Source of the DNA: Odobenus rosmarus divergens
Lineage: Eukaryota; Chordata; Mammalia; Carnivora; Odobenidae
Length of the DNA stretch: 64,000 nucleotides
Assembly: GCF_000321225.1 (NCBI RefSeq)
Contig: NW_004450662.1
Coordinates: 1,316,915-1,380,914 of the forward strand
Reading direction: 5' to 3'
Below, one piece after another: positions 49,615 to 61,669 of this stretch. Within the stretch, counting starts at the first letter, position 1; each line of letters opens with the position of its first letter. The position numbers were made by a program, and so were the translations under genes. The notes below the pieces were generated by a model, which worked only from the letters and a program-made list of their open reading frames with translations, did not search any database and was not told the DNA's origin.

Positions 49615-50077
49615 TGCCCCGGTCCCTTCCCACTCTGCCTGGCGTCATCCTGGTATCAGCTAGGGGACCTCTGAGCTGGCTCCTTCCTCCCCTTCCCTTG
49701 CTCCCATCTGCTTGCTTCTCGGGAGCAGGGCAGCTTCCCTTAATCTCCTAAGAGGCAATTTCCATCCTCCGGGCTGGGAAAAGCTGGAGTAAATATCCCC
49801 CGTACAAGTATTCTTAAAGCCTTCCCCAATTGGTCACTGATAACAGAGCAGACGGCAACACTGAGCCTGTTCTGCATGGCTGGCCGGGCAGCATCAGGAG
49901 ACTGAGGTGGGCTGGGGTGGTGCCAACGGCAGAGCTACAGGTGGCCCCGCAGCCTCCCATTCACCCGAAGGTGAGAAAGACTTGAAAGACTCATGGGAAG
50001 GAGCAGCTTCTAATCGGTGCAACTTCAGATTTGCAGAGCCTCCTGGGATCCCTCTTTCCAGGTGCTATGTGGCCCCA

Positions 50078-50284
50078 TTTTTTTAAAAAAAAGATTTATT
50101 TATTTTAGAGAGAGAGAAGATGGAGGGAGAGGGGCAGGGAAGAGGGAGAGAGAAAATCTCAAGCAGACTCCGCACCCAGGGTGGAGCCAGACTCGGGGCT
50201 GGATCTCACGACCCTGAGATCACGACCTGAGCCGAAACCAAGAGTCGGACGCTTAACCAACTCAGTGACCCAGGCGCCCCAGGG
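50078..50284 (-). mobile_element. CAN-SINE, full length
   Basis: On + it runs from the tail (AAAAGATTTATTTATTTTAG) through GAGAAAATCTCAAGCAGACT and GAGATCACGACCTGAGCCGA to the head GACCCAGGCGCCCC. Target-site duplications TGTGGCCCCA stand at 50068-50077 and 50285-50294. Confidence 0.96.
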
Positions 50285-50344
50285 TGTGGCCCCACTTTTA
50301 GTGGTCCTGGGCTCAGGAAAGACTCGTGGATGGTGATGTAACTA

Positions 50345-50500
50345 AGAACAACCTTTGTGAAACACCTCTGTGTGCCAGGACCATTTACACACGAGTCCTC
50401 TCCCTAGAGCAGCTGTGCAAGCTAGGTGCGTCACTCCCATTTTACAGATGAGGGTGAGGAACGTGCCCCATCATATTGCTAGTGAGCTTCTGCCCAGGTC
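50345..50500 (-). mobile_element. MIR fragment
   Basis: ACCTCTGTGTGCCAGGACCA, CACTCCCATTTTACAGATGA and CATATTGCTAGTGAGCTTCT fit a reverse MIR, with a short pure region at ATTTTACAGATGAGG. Confidence 0.72.
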
Positions 50501-51664
50501 TGCCTGCCCCTGTGTTCCTTGCACTCTCCAAGACCCAGGCTTTGGCAGGTACTCAAAGCAGGTACCTGAGGTTACTCGTCACTCATGCCTTCGCTTGCAT
50601 GTTTTTCCTAACCCAGAATTACATCTCTCCTCCATCGAGTTCCCCGTATCATGATTCCTCCTCCACGAAGCTTTTCGGTTTCCTCCCTCCAACCCTCCGG
50701 CTTGCAACAGACCTTTCGCAAACTCAAAAAGAGCTTTATGTGACCCCTTGATGAGACCGAGCCCGTTCTCCCTTGTAGCCTAGCGACTTATGGTCAAATG
50801 TGGCCATCCGCACACTCTCAGTAAGTTTTGCTGAATGTCCTGGGAGTTGAGACAGGCAGGGTTTCAGCTGGGCGGCCCCGCACTCAGGCACAGGGGTGGT
50901 GGTGGGTACGTCCCCAGGGCACCAGAGAAGTTCTTGCTCTGCCTGCTTCTGGACCGCTGGGCATCCCCAGGGCATCACTCAGCATCTCAGGGCCCTGCTC
51001 CTTTACCAGCTCTGTCCCCCTCTGAAGGAGCAGGACAAGGGTGACTGTCTGCATGGGTTTGCAGAGCACTGGGCTCCTCAGAAGCCAGGGCAAGCATTCC
51101 AAGCAGCCTAGTTCCTGTCCAGGAATGGCTGGGGTTAACCCTAAGGGGAGTGGTCTCCTTCCCTCAACCTGCTCCTGGAGCAAAGGCTTGGCCAAAGTGC
51201 CCAAAGATGGGAGGGGGGAAGGGGGCACACCCGCATGCCATCCCTGGACTGCCTCTGATCTGACCTCTGAGCACAGATCGAAAGAAAGGGGTGTCAGGGA
51301 CACAGGGACATTAGCAATACTGCCCCCCACGTCAGGCTCCAGCGCAGTTTGCACTGAGGCCTTCTCTTTTCGGCTACACTAACCCCAAATCTCATGCTGT
51401 TTGCACGAGCCCATGCTGACCCTGTGCATATTCCCTCTCGCCACCAGCATGGAACCACCTGAGCACCAGATCAGTGACGGGGAGAGACACAAAAACCTAT
51501 GCCCGTAGAGACGGCAACAGACTTGGGACACTCAAGTACTAGAATGTTTCCCCAAAAGATCCGGGACTGACAGCTATGGGTGGCAAGGTGGGGTGACGTG
51601 AGCCTGCCATTAAGGACCCTGACCACCATGCGCATGGGGCCACTGGGCCCTCTTCCTACTTGTT

Positions 51665-51705
51665 ACACACACACACACACACACACACCACACGCACACA
51701 CACAA
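51665..51705. repeat. (CA)n microsatellite, interrupted
   Basis: A CA tract is broken by CCACACG and followed by CACACACACAAACGTGCGCA, which is also alternating purine-pyrimidine. Confidence 0.95.
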
Positions 51706-52638
51706 ACGTGCGCATGTGTGCGCATACCCCACAGCAGCCAGGCCCCCAGAGCACTACTATAAAACCATCACTCCTGGCAATTTGGCCCTTATAACCTCAG
51801 TCTTCCATACAAAATGCCTCTTCCCTCCCCAAGAGATAGTCAGGAATTGAGGGGTGACCTCAGATCCGGGGCCAGAGGTGTGTGAGCTCCTAGAGAATCA
51901 TGACAGTGGGGACCTCCCAGAGCCAGATGGTGCTGGTCCATGCCATGCTGTGTACTGCAAGTCCCCAAAAAGAGTCTAAGGTGAGGGGCCATGTGGTCAG
52001 GACTGGGAGAGGGTGGCCCCTTCAGGGAGCCTGCTGGGCTGGTGCAGATGAAAGAGGGAGGAGGGATGGAGATGAGCACTCCCATGGGGCAGGGGGGTGG
52101 GGGGCACTTTCAAGAAAGCAAGCAGTCTGGAGAAGAGGAGAGAGGCAGCTGAGCTGCCCTGCTCCTGAGCGGAGAGCCGAGGGAAAGAGATGGTCAGTGG
52201 ATAGGCCAGACAGGGTGGCAGGAGGGGAGGACTCCCAGCTGGGCTGCTGCCGGGGAGCAGAGAGGGGGAAGCTCTGACCCAGGATTGGAGCCCAGAGGCT
52301 TCCCAATGCTACGTCCCCCACCCCTCTCTCTAGGCGGGGCTGCACCTGCACCTGTCCTTTTCAGCACTGAAGAGCTGAGGGCCCTCCTGCCAAGTGCCCT
52401 GCCGCCCCCACACCTCCTCCTGCCTGTCAGTCACCAGCCATCCTGACTCAGAGCCCGCCACGCGGGCTGCGCACATGGCTCGTCAGGATGGGGCTCCTCA
52501 GAGCCCACCTCCTCTCTGTCCTTCCCAGCCAGATACGGCCCCTGCTTCCTGCAGTTTGAGGAGAACACCTCCAACGGCCCCACCCGCTCGGCACTTCTGC
52601 CTCCAAGCTCCTTACCTGCTCAGCAGGTGAAGGGAGAT

Positions 52639-52675
52639 CTCTGCACCGGGGGCCTTCAGAGCCCCCGGTGCAGAG
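52639..52675. repeat. Perfect 15-bp inverted repeat with 7-nt loop
   Basis: The left arm CTCTGCACCGGGGGC (52639-52653) and the right arm GCCCCCGGTGCAGAG (52661-52675) are exact reverse complements around CTTCAGA. The pairing does not extend outward, which is shorter than a usual microRNA precursor stem. No repeat family explains it. Confidence 0.97.
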
Positions 52676-53639
52676 CCTTTTACTCTAAGCCCCCCTGAGC
52701 CACTGCAGAACCTTGAGGCTGGCATCTCTCCTCTCTGAGTGCAGTGGGGAGAAATACCCCCCTCCTGACTTCAGAGTTGTAAAGGCCCAGTTGGAGAGCT
52801 GGGAAGGTGCCCTCTTGGCCTGCGAAGTCCACAGCAGCCTGGGCGTGCAGGGAGCCTGCAGGCTGCGGACAGTCGCCTCACGGGCTCTCCAGTGGCCCCT
52901 GGGCCCCCTCCCCATTCTGCAGGGCCCCTCTCTTCCTGGGAATGCGAACAGGAAAGCGTGCCTGGTCACCACTGGAATCACATCCTACTCGGTCTAACCC
53001 ACCAAGTGTGTTTCCGTCCAAGCCCTCCCTGAGAGTCTCCCTACACTCGGCAGTCCCGGCCAAGGGCGAGGGAGAGTGTGGTCTCGGGTGGGTTCTGTGA
53101 GCTCCCAGGGCTTAGGATACAGCTTTGGAATAGGACTGCTGGGCCTAGTGTCCCTCCCCCACCCCTCAGTGCCCTGGGCCCCTGGACAGCCTCATCCTCA
53201 CGGGGGCCTGATAGGGCACCTGTCACACAGGACTGTGAAGAAGAGATTTGTCAAATAACCCACGTAAAGCTCTTAATACATGAGCTACACGCAATTGAAG
53301 TCAGCTAGTATGAATTCTACAACAATGAAAGTATTATTTGTGATATATAGCTAGTTCTATATATTTATATAATAACATAGTTATATAGATAATGACTATA
53401 TAACACTAAGTGCCAGTAATTTTACACCTCCTTTCTTTCCTATCCCCCATGGTGGCCAGTACTAGACTCCACCATGAACCCTAACTCAGTGTTGTAGACC
53501 AGCAACTGGCGGGAGGCCATGTAAACTTAAGGAAGAACCAAGAAATCACTTTTCACTCCAAAGATCCTCTGCCTCTCTTTAGATGGTCTGAGGGCAATGG
53601 TTGCTGGGGTTGAATGGGGGGAGTCCTGATTTGTGGATA

Positions 53640-53920
53640 AAAATCCAAATCTAGACCCTTAATTCAATAACCAACATGGGAAGTGGCAAGAAAACAGGGT
53701 TTGCAACCAGAGACATTTGGGTCTTTATTGTACCTGGGCCCACTGCGTGACCTGGAATTGCACCAGGGCCCACTGAGTGACCTTGAGTTACAACTGGGTG
53801 ACCTTGGGCATGTCACTTTATTTGGGAGCCTCGGCTCATCCGTGAAATGCGGGTAGTAATACCCGACTAGCATTGTAGTTATATTCAAAGCCTTGGTTAA
53901 AGTAGGTCTTCCATGAATAA
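53640..53920 (+). mobile_element. MIR with internal 30-bp tandem duplication
   Basis: TGGGTGACCTTGGGCATGTC, TCGGCTCATCCGTGAAATGC and AGTAATACCCGACTAGCATT are MIR core and 3' part. Before the core, a 30-bp unit occurs at 53728-53757 and 53758-53787 (for example TGGGCCCACTGCGTGACCTG against AGGGCCCACTGAGTGACCTT), with a third partial copy that merges into the MIR. Confidence 0.75.
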
Positions 53921-55671
53921 CTGAGTTATTTTTACCCTACAAAGCCTGACTTCTTGAGACTCTGGCCCTTTCCCATCATTTCTCACCTCACTCGTTCTGT
54001 GTGGTGTGCTCAGCACAATATCTGCCTAATCAGTAGTTGATAATGTAAAAACAGTTTTCCTTCATGACCACAGATCTCAGGGGACAGACTAGAGTAGGTG
54101 GGCCGCAAGATCCACAAGTCAAGTTTATTCAGTGCTTACGCACTCGACCAGGTGCTGAGAATACAAGATGAAAAAATGGCCGTGGTTCTTGCCCTCAGTT
54201 CACCTTCCATTTCTCACTTACCTTTGTTCTTTCGGCATCTGATATACAGTAAATGCCCAATAAAGTTTTGAAGAAATTAAGGGGGGATGGGAAGGAGGAA
54301 GAGTGGGGAGGAGAGAAGAGAAAAGATTCCCCCCTTGGTGACGGGAAGTGCCTAGAGGCACAGGCAAAGCTCCTGGAGGAGAATTTGGCATTCAGTGAGG
54401 GCAGGGCTGGTTAGGGAGCCCTGGAGAGAGGGGCGATTCCAGAATGGTGGGACGTCGATGACATGGGACAGGTAACATAAGTGAATGGCTGCTGAGCACC
54501 TGGAGAGAAGCGGGTCAGATTTTGGAGAAGCTTGTCGGGTGCTCTCCGGCGGGTAGTGGAGAGCCATTAGACTTTCCACCCCTTGGAAAGGGAGAGAGTG
54601 CACGAGGAAAGTGGTGGTTTAGGAAGAAGACTCAGGGTCGGACCTAAAAGCATTCACAGGCTGTCAAAAGAACCCAGGCGGAGGTGGGGAGGGCCCAGAC
54701 TTTGGGTTGCAGCCGTAGGCGTGGAGAGGAAAGGGTGGGTCTGGGAGATGCTGTGGAGGAGGGGCTGGGCCACACTTGGTGATGGGGACAGATTAAAAAT
54801 GAAGCAGGAAAGGGAGGTCACACTGACTGCCAGGCTTCACAGCAGGAGAATGTCAGTGGGCACAATGGGAAACTGAGGCAGAAAACTTGGGATGGATGGC
54901 ACAAGGCGTGCTAGTGGGTGCAGTACATACTCTGCGCCCAGAGCAGAGTTGTCTGGGTGTGGTGGGCGCACAGATGTTCGCTCCTGGAGGGAAGGACCAC
55001 GTCGTATCCATCTGTTTCCCACAAGGCAGTGCAATGCCTGCCTCGTAGCAGGTTGCAATAAATGTGTGTGGAATCACAAATGTTCTCAAGGAGGTTCCTG
55101 TCTACTTACCATAATGCCCAGAAGGTTCTAGAAAAGATTCCAGGCTCACTCACAGTTCACTTCCTGGGAGCAGGAAAGACAGGGAAAAGAAACCAGCTGT
55201 GAGGGAACAAGTGAAGAGCATCTTTTGGCCAGGAAACTACACCCATGTTTGCACACTCTGTTCCTAGGGGCTTTGAAGCCCAGAAGAGAAGACTCAAGGT
55301 ACATCTTATGGGTGAAAAGACAGTGCGCCCCATCCCTCCACGTCCCCTCCACCCACAGCACTGTGGTTTTTATCTACTCTAGATAGTGACACTCAGCTTA
55401 TGATTCTATTTGAAAAAGCATCTCACTGATTTGAAAGAAAAAGTATTTCTAGTGGCATGTATTTAATGCACAGAAATTAAAATTAGACTGAAAAAGAAAA
55501 TTGTCAGAGCACCAATCATCCCCTCCCAAAAAATAATGGGTAAATACTGTTCTTTGGGTGGTTATGTTGAGACCGTCCAGTATATCTATCTCCACACCCC
55601 CCACACCATCCCAAGAGGCGTTCTTTCCATAGAAAAGCCGAAGGGACCCAAACAGACCCAATGCGCGAGCC

Positions 55672-55725
55672 GAAAGCTCTCTGAAGCCTGCTGAGATGTT
55701 CTAGAAAGCTCTCTCAAGCCTGCTG
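55672..55725. repeat. 22-bp direct repeat, period 32
   Basis: GAAAGCTCTCTGAAGCCTGC (from 55672) and GAAAGCTCTCTCAAGCCTGC (from 55704) differ at one base. Confidence 0.95.
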
Positions 55726-56084
55726 GGGATGGATCAGACCGTCCTCCACCCAGGCCCTCCCCCACTCTTCACTGTCCCTTCAGCTGTCTGTGTGCTCAGG
55801 GCTTACTGGGGGGATCTCGTGCCTGCCCCAATCCATGGCTCTGAGACAGCATCCAAAGTGAGCTAGTGAGCGCTCCGCGTGCTCCTCCATGGCCGGTCTT
55901 GGCTCTCCCTGTACCAACCAGGACTCACCCCACCCCCCGCCACCCACACCCCCCCCTCGGGATGCCCCCTGTACCCCAACTGTCCATTACCCTCACCCTC
56001 ACCTGAGGAAGAGGGACCGGGGGTGGGACGCCCACAGGGTCCTCACCACTTGCTTGGGGCCTTCTCATTACAGTCCCTCCGCCC

Positions 56085-56230
56085 CCAGCTGACAACCTGA
56101 TAATTCTCTCTGATAACACAATCTCTGGCAGCCATGGCAGCTGTCTTGACACTGTCCTTCTTGCAAGAAAGATTTTGAGATATAAGAAGGAGCTGTGAAA
56201 TCATCACTGAGCAGGGAGAACAGAGCCTCG
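56085..56230. other. Non-repetitive block with paired GATA-type motifs
   Basis: ACCTGATAATTCTCTCTGAT then AACACAATCTC holds two TGATAA cores 14 bases apart, followed by GCCATGGCAGCTGTCTTGAC (with a CAGCTG E-box) and a further GAGATATAAG. No repeat resemblance was found. Function is inference. Confidence 0.35.
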
Positions 56231-56244
56231 GAAAGGAGTGCCCC

Positions 56245-56412
56245 CCTACAGCCTTCCCCCTCCCCCCCTTTCCCTCTCTTTCCCTCCCTGGCCCCTTCTT
56301 CAGGCCTCTCCAGCTCCCTCCCGCCTCCCTGACCCTCCTCAGGTCACCCCTTCCTTGGGCTCTTTCTCCAGGCTCCCCCCCCACTTCTGCTTTCCCTTCT
56401 CTCTCTCTTGTT
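56245..56412. repeat. Polypyrimidine tract (about 165 bases, + strand C/T rich)
   Basis: This is an almost uninterrupted C/T-rich stretch with runs such as CCTCCCCCCCTTTCCCTCTC. Such polypurine-polypyrimidine DNA can form triplex structures. Confidence 0.85.
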
Positions 56413-57002
56413 TTGGTGCCAGAAACAGTCTAATTACAACAGAGAACTTGAAGAGACTGAGAGGAAAAATAAATAAATAAACCCACTACACATAGCTGAT
56501 TAAAATGTCCTATGAAATCTAATTTGTAAAGCTCAAATCAGAATAAAAAGTGTTACTCCCACAATTCAGGGCCAATTTGATTTTTAATGATACTCCTCAG
56601 AGACCCAGCCAAGATCTCATCAGGTTGCAACTGGGGCTACCTTCCCACCTGCCACGAGCTCTCTGAGGCAGACCTCCAGGGCTGCCCTTGGGGAGCCCCA
56701 CCGCTGGCTCCACCCCCCTGGCCTGCTTCCCTCTGCTTCTTTATATGTGCATCACTCCCTTCTTCGGGCCACCTGCTGCTGAGAGCATGGCCTTACCAGT
56801 GGTCCAAGCCTGGGGCGTTGTGTCCCCACGATGGGCAATAGCTAGGGTCCGGGACCTCCGTGGCCATCCCTGACTCTCCCATGTGGGGGAGAAGAGGCTG
56901 GGACAGGAGCCCACCCACCGGGTCCACCTTTCCTGAGCTGTGTGTCTCTATCTGCTGGGCAGGGCTTGGGAAAGAATGCAGGCTTGGAAGCCACAGGGAC
57001 CG

Positions 57003-57018
57003 CCCCCCCCCCCCCCCC
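57003..57018. repeat. Poly-C run (16 C)
   Basis: An uninterrupted run of C is followed by GCCC, just before a MIR. Its length is likely to vary and is prone to sequencing error. Confidence 0.9.
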
Positions 57019-57029
57019 GCCCAGTCAGA

Positions 57030-57205
57030 CCCTGGCTCCACCACTCATTAGCTGTGTGATCTTGAGTAGGTTACTTTGCCTCTCTGATCCTGTTTTCCCT
57101 GCTGTAACATCGGGCTATTTCTGCCCTGGCATGTAATTAAACAGGTTACAGAAGGGAGGGCACGTGAAATGCAGCTCACTGTGGGCCAGGGGCTCGGTTA
57201 ATGTC
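57030..57205 (+). mobile_element. MIR
   Basis: CCACTCATTAGCTGTGTGAT, AGTAGGTTACTTTGCCTCTC and GGGCTCGGTTAATGTCAGTG follow MIR through to its 3' side. A second weaker copy is at about 57500-57690 (TACCTACCTCATAGGTTGTT). Confidence 0.85.
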
Positions 57206-58288
57206 AGTGTCGTCTTGTCCATGCATCTGTGGCCTCCCAGGGAACATGGATCACATCAGCCCGCTTCCTCAGCTTTCCTTCCAGGACCGGCTTAGGGATC
57301 TGGGCACAGCACAACTCAGTAAGTGAAAATACAGTCTTTAGAGCAGGAAAGTCTTATATTTATAGCCCTTGTCCTGCCACCAGACACTTCCTAGATACTT
57401 TAGTTAACATCCAGGCCCCTGCAAACTGGGCTTGGTAAGGTCCAAGCGTTATGGCGACTGTAAAAAGCTAAAGTTAATGCATACTCAGTACTTGCTCGGT
57501 CATGACCAAGCCCAGCTCCTGTTAGTATTTGCCACTTCCTTGGGCCCCATTTCCTCCTCCAGAAAACGGGGGTCAAAATCGTACCTACCTCATAGGTTGT
57601 TATGAGGGTGAGAAGGTTAATGAGCTAATATTTTTAAATCTTAGAACAGCGGTTGGCGTGTGGTACACACAGTGGGTGTGTCCGGGTCACGACTCCTGAG
57701 CTGGCTGGCTTGGATGGCTCGGTGCCGTCTTGCTCCCAGGGGTGCATGGGAGAGCTTGGGGTCACGCCCGTGACCTTCTCCCAGGTGATAGGGAAGCCGG
57801 AGCCGGGGCTTTCACCAGAAAGAAAGGGACAAAGTGGGGACTCCTGCACGCGCTGTGCCGCGCTGTACCAGCCTGGGAACCACGGAAACAATAATGTTTT
57901 CCCTGGATTCTCCGGTTTTTGACCAAACCGCACCACATCTGCCCTGTTGTGGGAGGAGGCGCAAGCCAGCGGCAGCGAGTAAGAGTTAGCCCAATGGAAA
58001 GTGGCAGAGCTCGTCCCAAGGGCGGTGGGCACGGCCTCTTTGGGGGCTGGAGGAGGCCAGATCACAGTGTGAGGTGTGGTAAGGACTGACGAGCGGGGGC
58101 GGCTGAGCGGCCAAGCAGCTGCTAAGAGCTGGGACTTAAGCTGGGGGCATGTAGGAAGCTGCTGCTGGGCCCCAGGCAGGAAGTAAGATGCAGGGGGCGG
58201 TGGGAGGGGGGTGCTTCTCCCCTGGGTCAGTGTCTCCTCTGCGGCTTAACGTGAGGAGAAGCCTCCAGGCACTGCTACCTGCAAGTAA

Positions 58289-58531
<243 letters not shown>

Positions 58532-60664
58532 TAGGGAACCCCATCTTCATGGGCATTTGGAGATTAAATCTCCAGGTTTCACTGTGCATCCACCCCACTC
58601 CGCCCCCCGAGCAGAGTCAGGACAGGCAAGCTCTGGGTCCAGGATCCGTAGGACTCTGAGAACCCTTCCGACCACCAGTAATGAATGATATGGAAACCCT
58701 CAGTTCTGGCGGTCAAACCCGAACAGTGCGGCCCTGGAGGATCTCTTCGAAAGTCAAACACAATTCAGGTAGAGTCAGATTCCTAGAAGTAACGTGTTCC
58801 TGTTTCTTGGTCCAAAATGTATCCCCCAAGTCACCACCTGGTTCTTCCCGGGCTGTCACCCATTAAAGGGAGCCAAAGAATTTGAAAACTCACAAAGGAA
58901 CCCAGTTGCTTTTAGCGGTTACCGTGTGATGGGAAGAAAAGAAAAGGAGCATTTAAAGTGCAAACCTCGTTGAGCCCACCCAGGCTGGTACTGAGCAACG
59001 ATGTCCCGGTAGGCTCCTGTCCCTGGCAGCTGAGCTCCCTCCGGTTGGTGTGATGCCCTATCATCTGTTAACCGTTGTGAATGTCAACCCTTAAGCTCAC
59101 ACAGATGTCTTTCCGATCCATCCTCTCCCTGGGGGGTGGGGGGGGGGAATAGAATCATCCTCCTGGTCACTTACCTATCAGCAATTATTATTCTCTCCTG
59201 GGGAGGTAGGCATGTGAAAGCTTGTGAGGCTTAGCATAACCTGGAAAATTCGGAACAAGGGATTGGGGTGTCCCTGCCATTGGGGAGTGGCTGAGGATGG
59301 AGGAGGAGAAAAAAAAAATATGTATTCAACTGAGAAGTAGCTTTGCTTCTCTCGTGGTGTACAGCTGCAGGAAAATAAAAATCGAAGTGCACTCAGGAAC
59401 ATGATGGTTGGGAAATTAATATTTTAAAATGTGAGTTATGTCTTGCCAAAAATGTATATTGAAACATTATAGCCATGGTCAATAGCATCACCGGGTTTGA
59501 GTGCTACAGCCCAGCTGAGCATGGATAAAATACACAATAATATCTCCAAAATATACTGTGCTGCCATAAAATTTAAGTATTATGGGAACCAGCCAATTTC
59601 AGGGGCTCTGAACTTCCTTACCCGAGAGAAACTGGGGGAATGATCTCACCTTCCCAAACCAGAATCACTCATGCTCTGCGTGGCTCTCAGCTTGGACCAG
59701 CACTGTTGCTAGTGAAAGAGGTGCTCTGGGTTCCTGCAGTGGTTTGCAGCGTCCGGTCAAGGACTGGGGTCTTTTTGGGTTGGTGGCCAAGAGGAAGCCC
59801 CAGGTCACCCCAGACATTCATCACCACATGGATAACTGACCTTCTGGCACCCAATTCCATGAGTGGCTCTCTGGGGTCAGGAATGGGTCCCGCTAAGTAC
59901 TGAGGGGTGATAGGGTTCTGATGAACTGGGGTCTCTTTGCTCTCTGACTTGATTCCATTTATACAGAGAAGGTTGTCCATCTCCTTGCATAGCCAATAAA
60001 TTCAAAGTCCTGGTAAAGTATTTTCTATATTTGATCACCAATCCCCAAAAAAGCATCATGACAATAATGACAGAAACTCACATGCTCAATAAATACTGTT
60101 TGCTTACCTGACAAGAAAGAGAGAGGAATAGATCTCGATTTCATTCAGCAAGTATTCACAGAGCACTCGATAACGGCACAGGTCCCCCTGTGGGGAAACC
60201 GAGGCCGAGAATTGTGAGACTTCAACCTGCCGCAGCTCTATCCTCTTCTGTTTTTTTAATTTTATCCTTTTCTGTGTGGCCCGGCTCAGTGGACCAGGAA
60301 TCACTCCCGCACTGAAGACCTAACTGTCTTTCTGGTCACCGAGGCTGAAAATCATTTCAAAGGAAATTATTTATAAATGCATGCCCTCATATTGATAGAA
60401 CATTCTTCTTCTAAGAAGCTCAAGTGATTCTCAGACATTATGTCATAAATCTACAATGATCCACAGGGAGAAAAAGAAGGATTCCCCCCTTTATTTGACC
60501 GGTAAACAAAGTCACAGTTGAGAAAGAAATGGATTTAAACATACACCAAATCCCCGTGTGTGGGACCCTGGCTCCTAACACCCAAAAAGCCTGGCACCCT
60601 GCATGTTCTCGCCTCTAAAGAAAGGGACCTTTTTGGCTATTCTGTCTCAGTGTCGTTTTTCTTT

Positions 60665-60895
60665 AAACCAGCATTTACAGACTCTACTGTGTGCCACGCA
60701 CTTAACATGGATGATCCCACTTACTCTTCACCATGACTCTATGAGGTACCGATAGTGTCCCCATTTTGCTGATGAGGAGACGGAAGCACGAAGAAGTTAA
60801 AATAACTTACCCAAGACAACAGAGCTAGGAAGTGATAGACCGGGCATTTGAACCCAGGCACTTGGACTGTAGAACCCAGGTTCTCAATAATTTTG
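60665..60895 (-). mobile_element. MIR, near full length
   Basis: GACTCTACTGTGTGCCACGC, CCCCATTTTGCTGATGAGGA, GACAACAGAGCTAGGAAGTG and TTTGAACCCAGGCACTTGGA are in reverse-complement MIR order. Confidence 0.9.
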
Positions 60896-61023
60896 CCTCC
60901 CCTGAGCATAGCAAAAGAGAATAATAATACTATGGAAGGAGCTAGAACTTGCTCAGAATCGAGGCCTCTGGGCCTGTGTTTTCCAAAGATCCTGCGAGTC
61001 CTTGGGATAGCTTTGCAGCTTGT

Positions 61024-61039
61024 TGCCTAATTAGGCAAA
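61024..61039. other. 16-bp perfect palindrome with TAATTA core
   Basis: TTGCCTAATTAGGCAA reads the same on both strands. The centre TAATTA is the classic homeodomain core. It lies in a unique block (about 60990-61150) without repeat resemblance, roughly 2.6 kb after exon 3. Confidence 0.85.
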
Positions 61040-61669
61040 TACAAACAAACCCATCACTGATGTTTTCAGCAGCTCCTGAGAGCGAAATCCTGCTGCTGAT
61101 AGCTTGCAAGATAACAAAAACACAAGCTCCAGCCAAGATGCCTGCAGGAGACCAGGGACTAATCAAAGACGGCAGGATTCAGAGGCTGGGCCGGAAGTGC
61201 TGGGGGCCGTGAGCCAGCTACATTGAGGGCAGCAGCGGGGAGAGGGCTGGGCAGGAACCCGTTTCCAGCCCCTCGTCCCGGCCCTGGGGAGAGCCAGCTT
61301 AACTTACCTGGGCTTCTTCCCAAAGCCCAGCAGAGGGCAGGAAGGGCGGGCAGGGGGGGAGATGGTGCTCCCCGGGGGTACAGCCGACTGCCTCGTGAGC
61401 ATCTCTGGCCAGGCCAGAACAGCTGTGCCGGCTGGGGCCATTTGATTGCATGATGGGGACGATGCTAGCCATGAAGACAGGAGCCTCAATGGCTCAGCCA
61501 CATAGGAAGCCCACAAAATACATACTGGGAAGGATCCCAGCTATCTCTCTGACAAGGAATAGGTGTCAGTGGCCCCTGTACAGCCCACTCCTTGGAGAGG
61601 CCTGCCCCACCTCTGCCCCACCCTTAGCTTATGATGGGAGGGAGCTTAGAGCTCCAATACTCTATCTAG

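Noticed and set aside
52639..52675. Reading the perfect hairpin as a microRNA precursor
   Set aside because: The stem is only 15 bp and does not extend outward, too short for a normal precursor. Kept as an unexplained structure instead.
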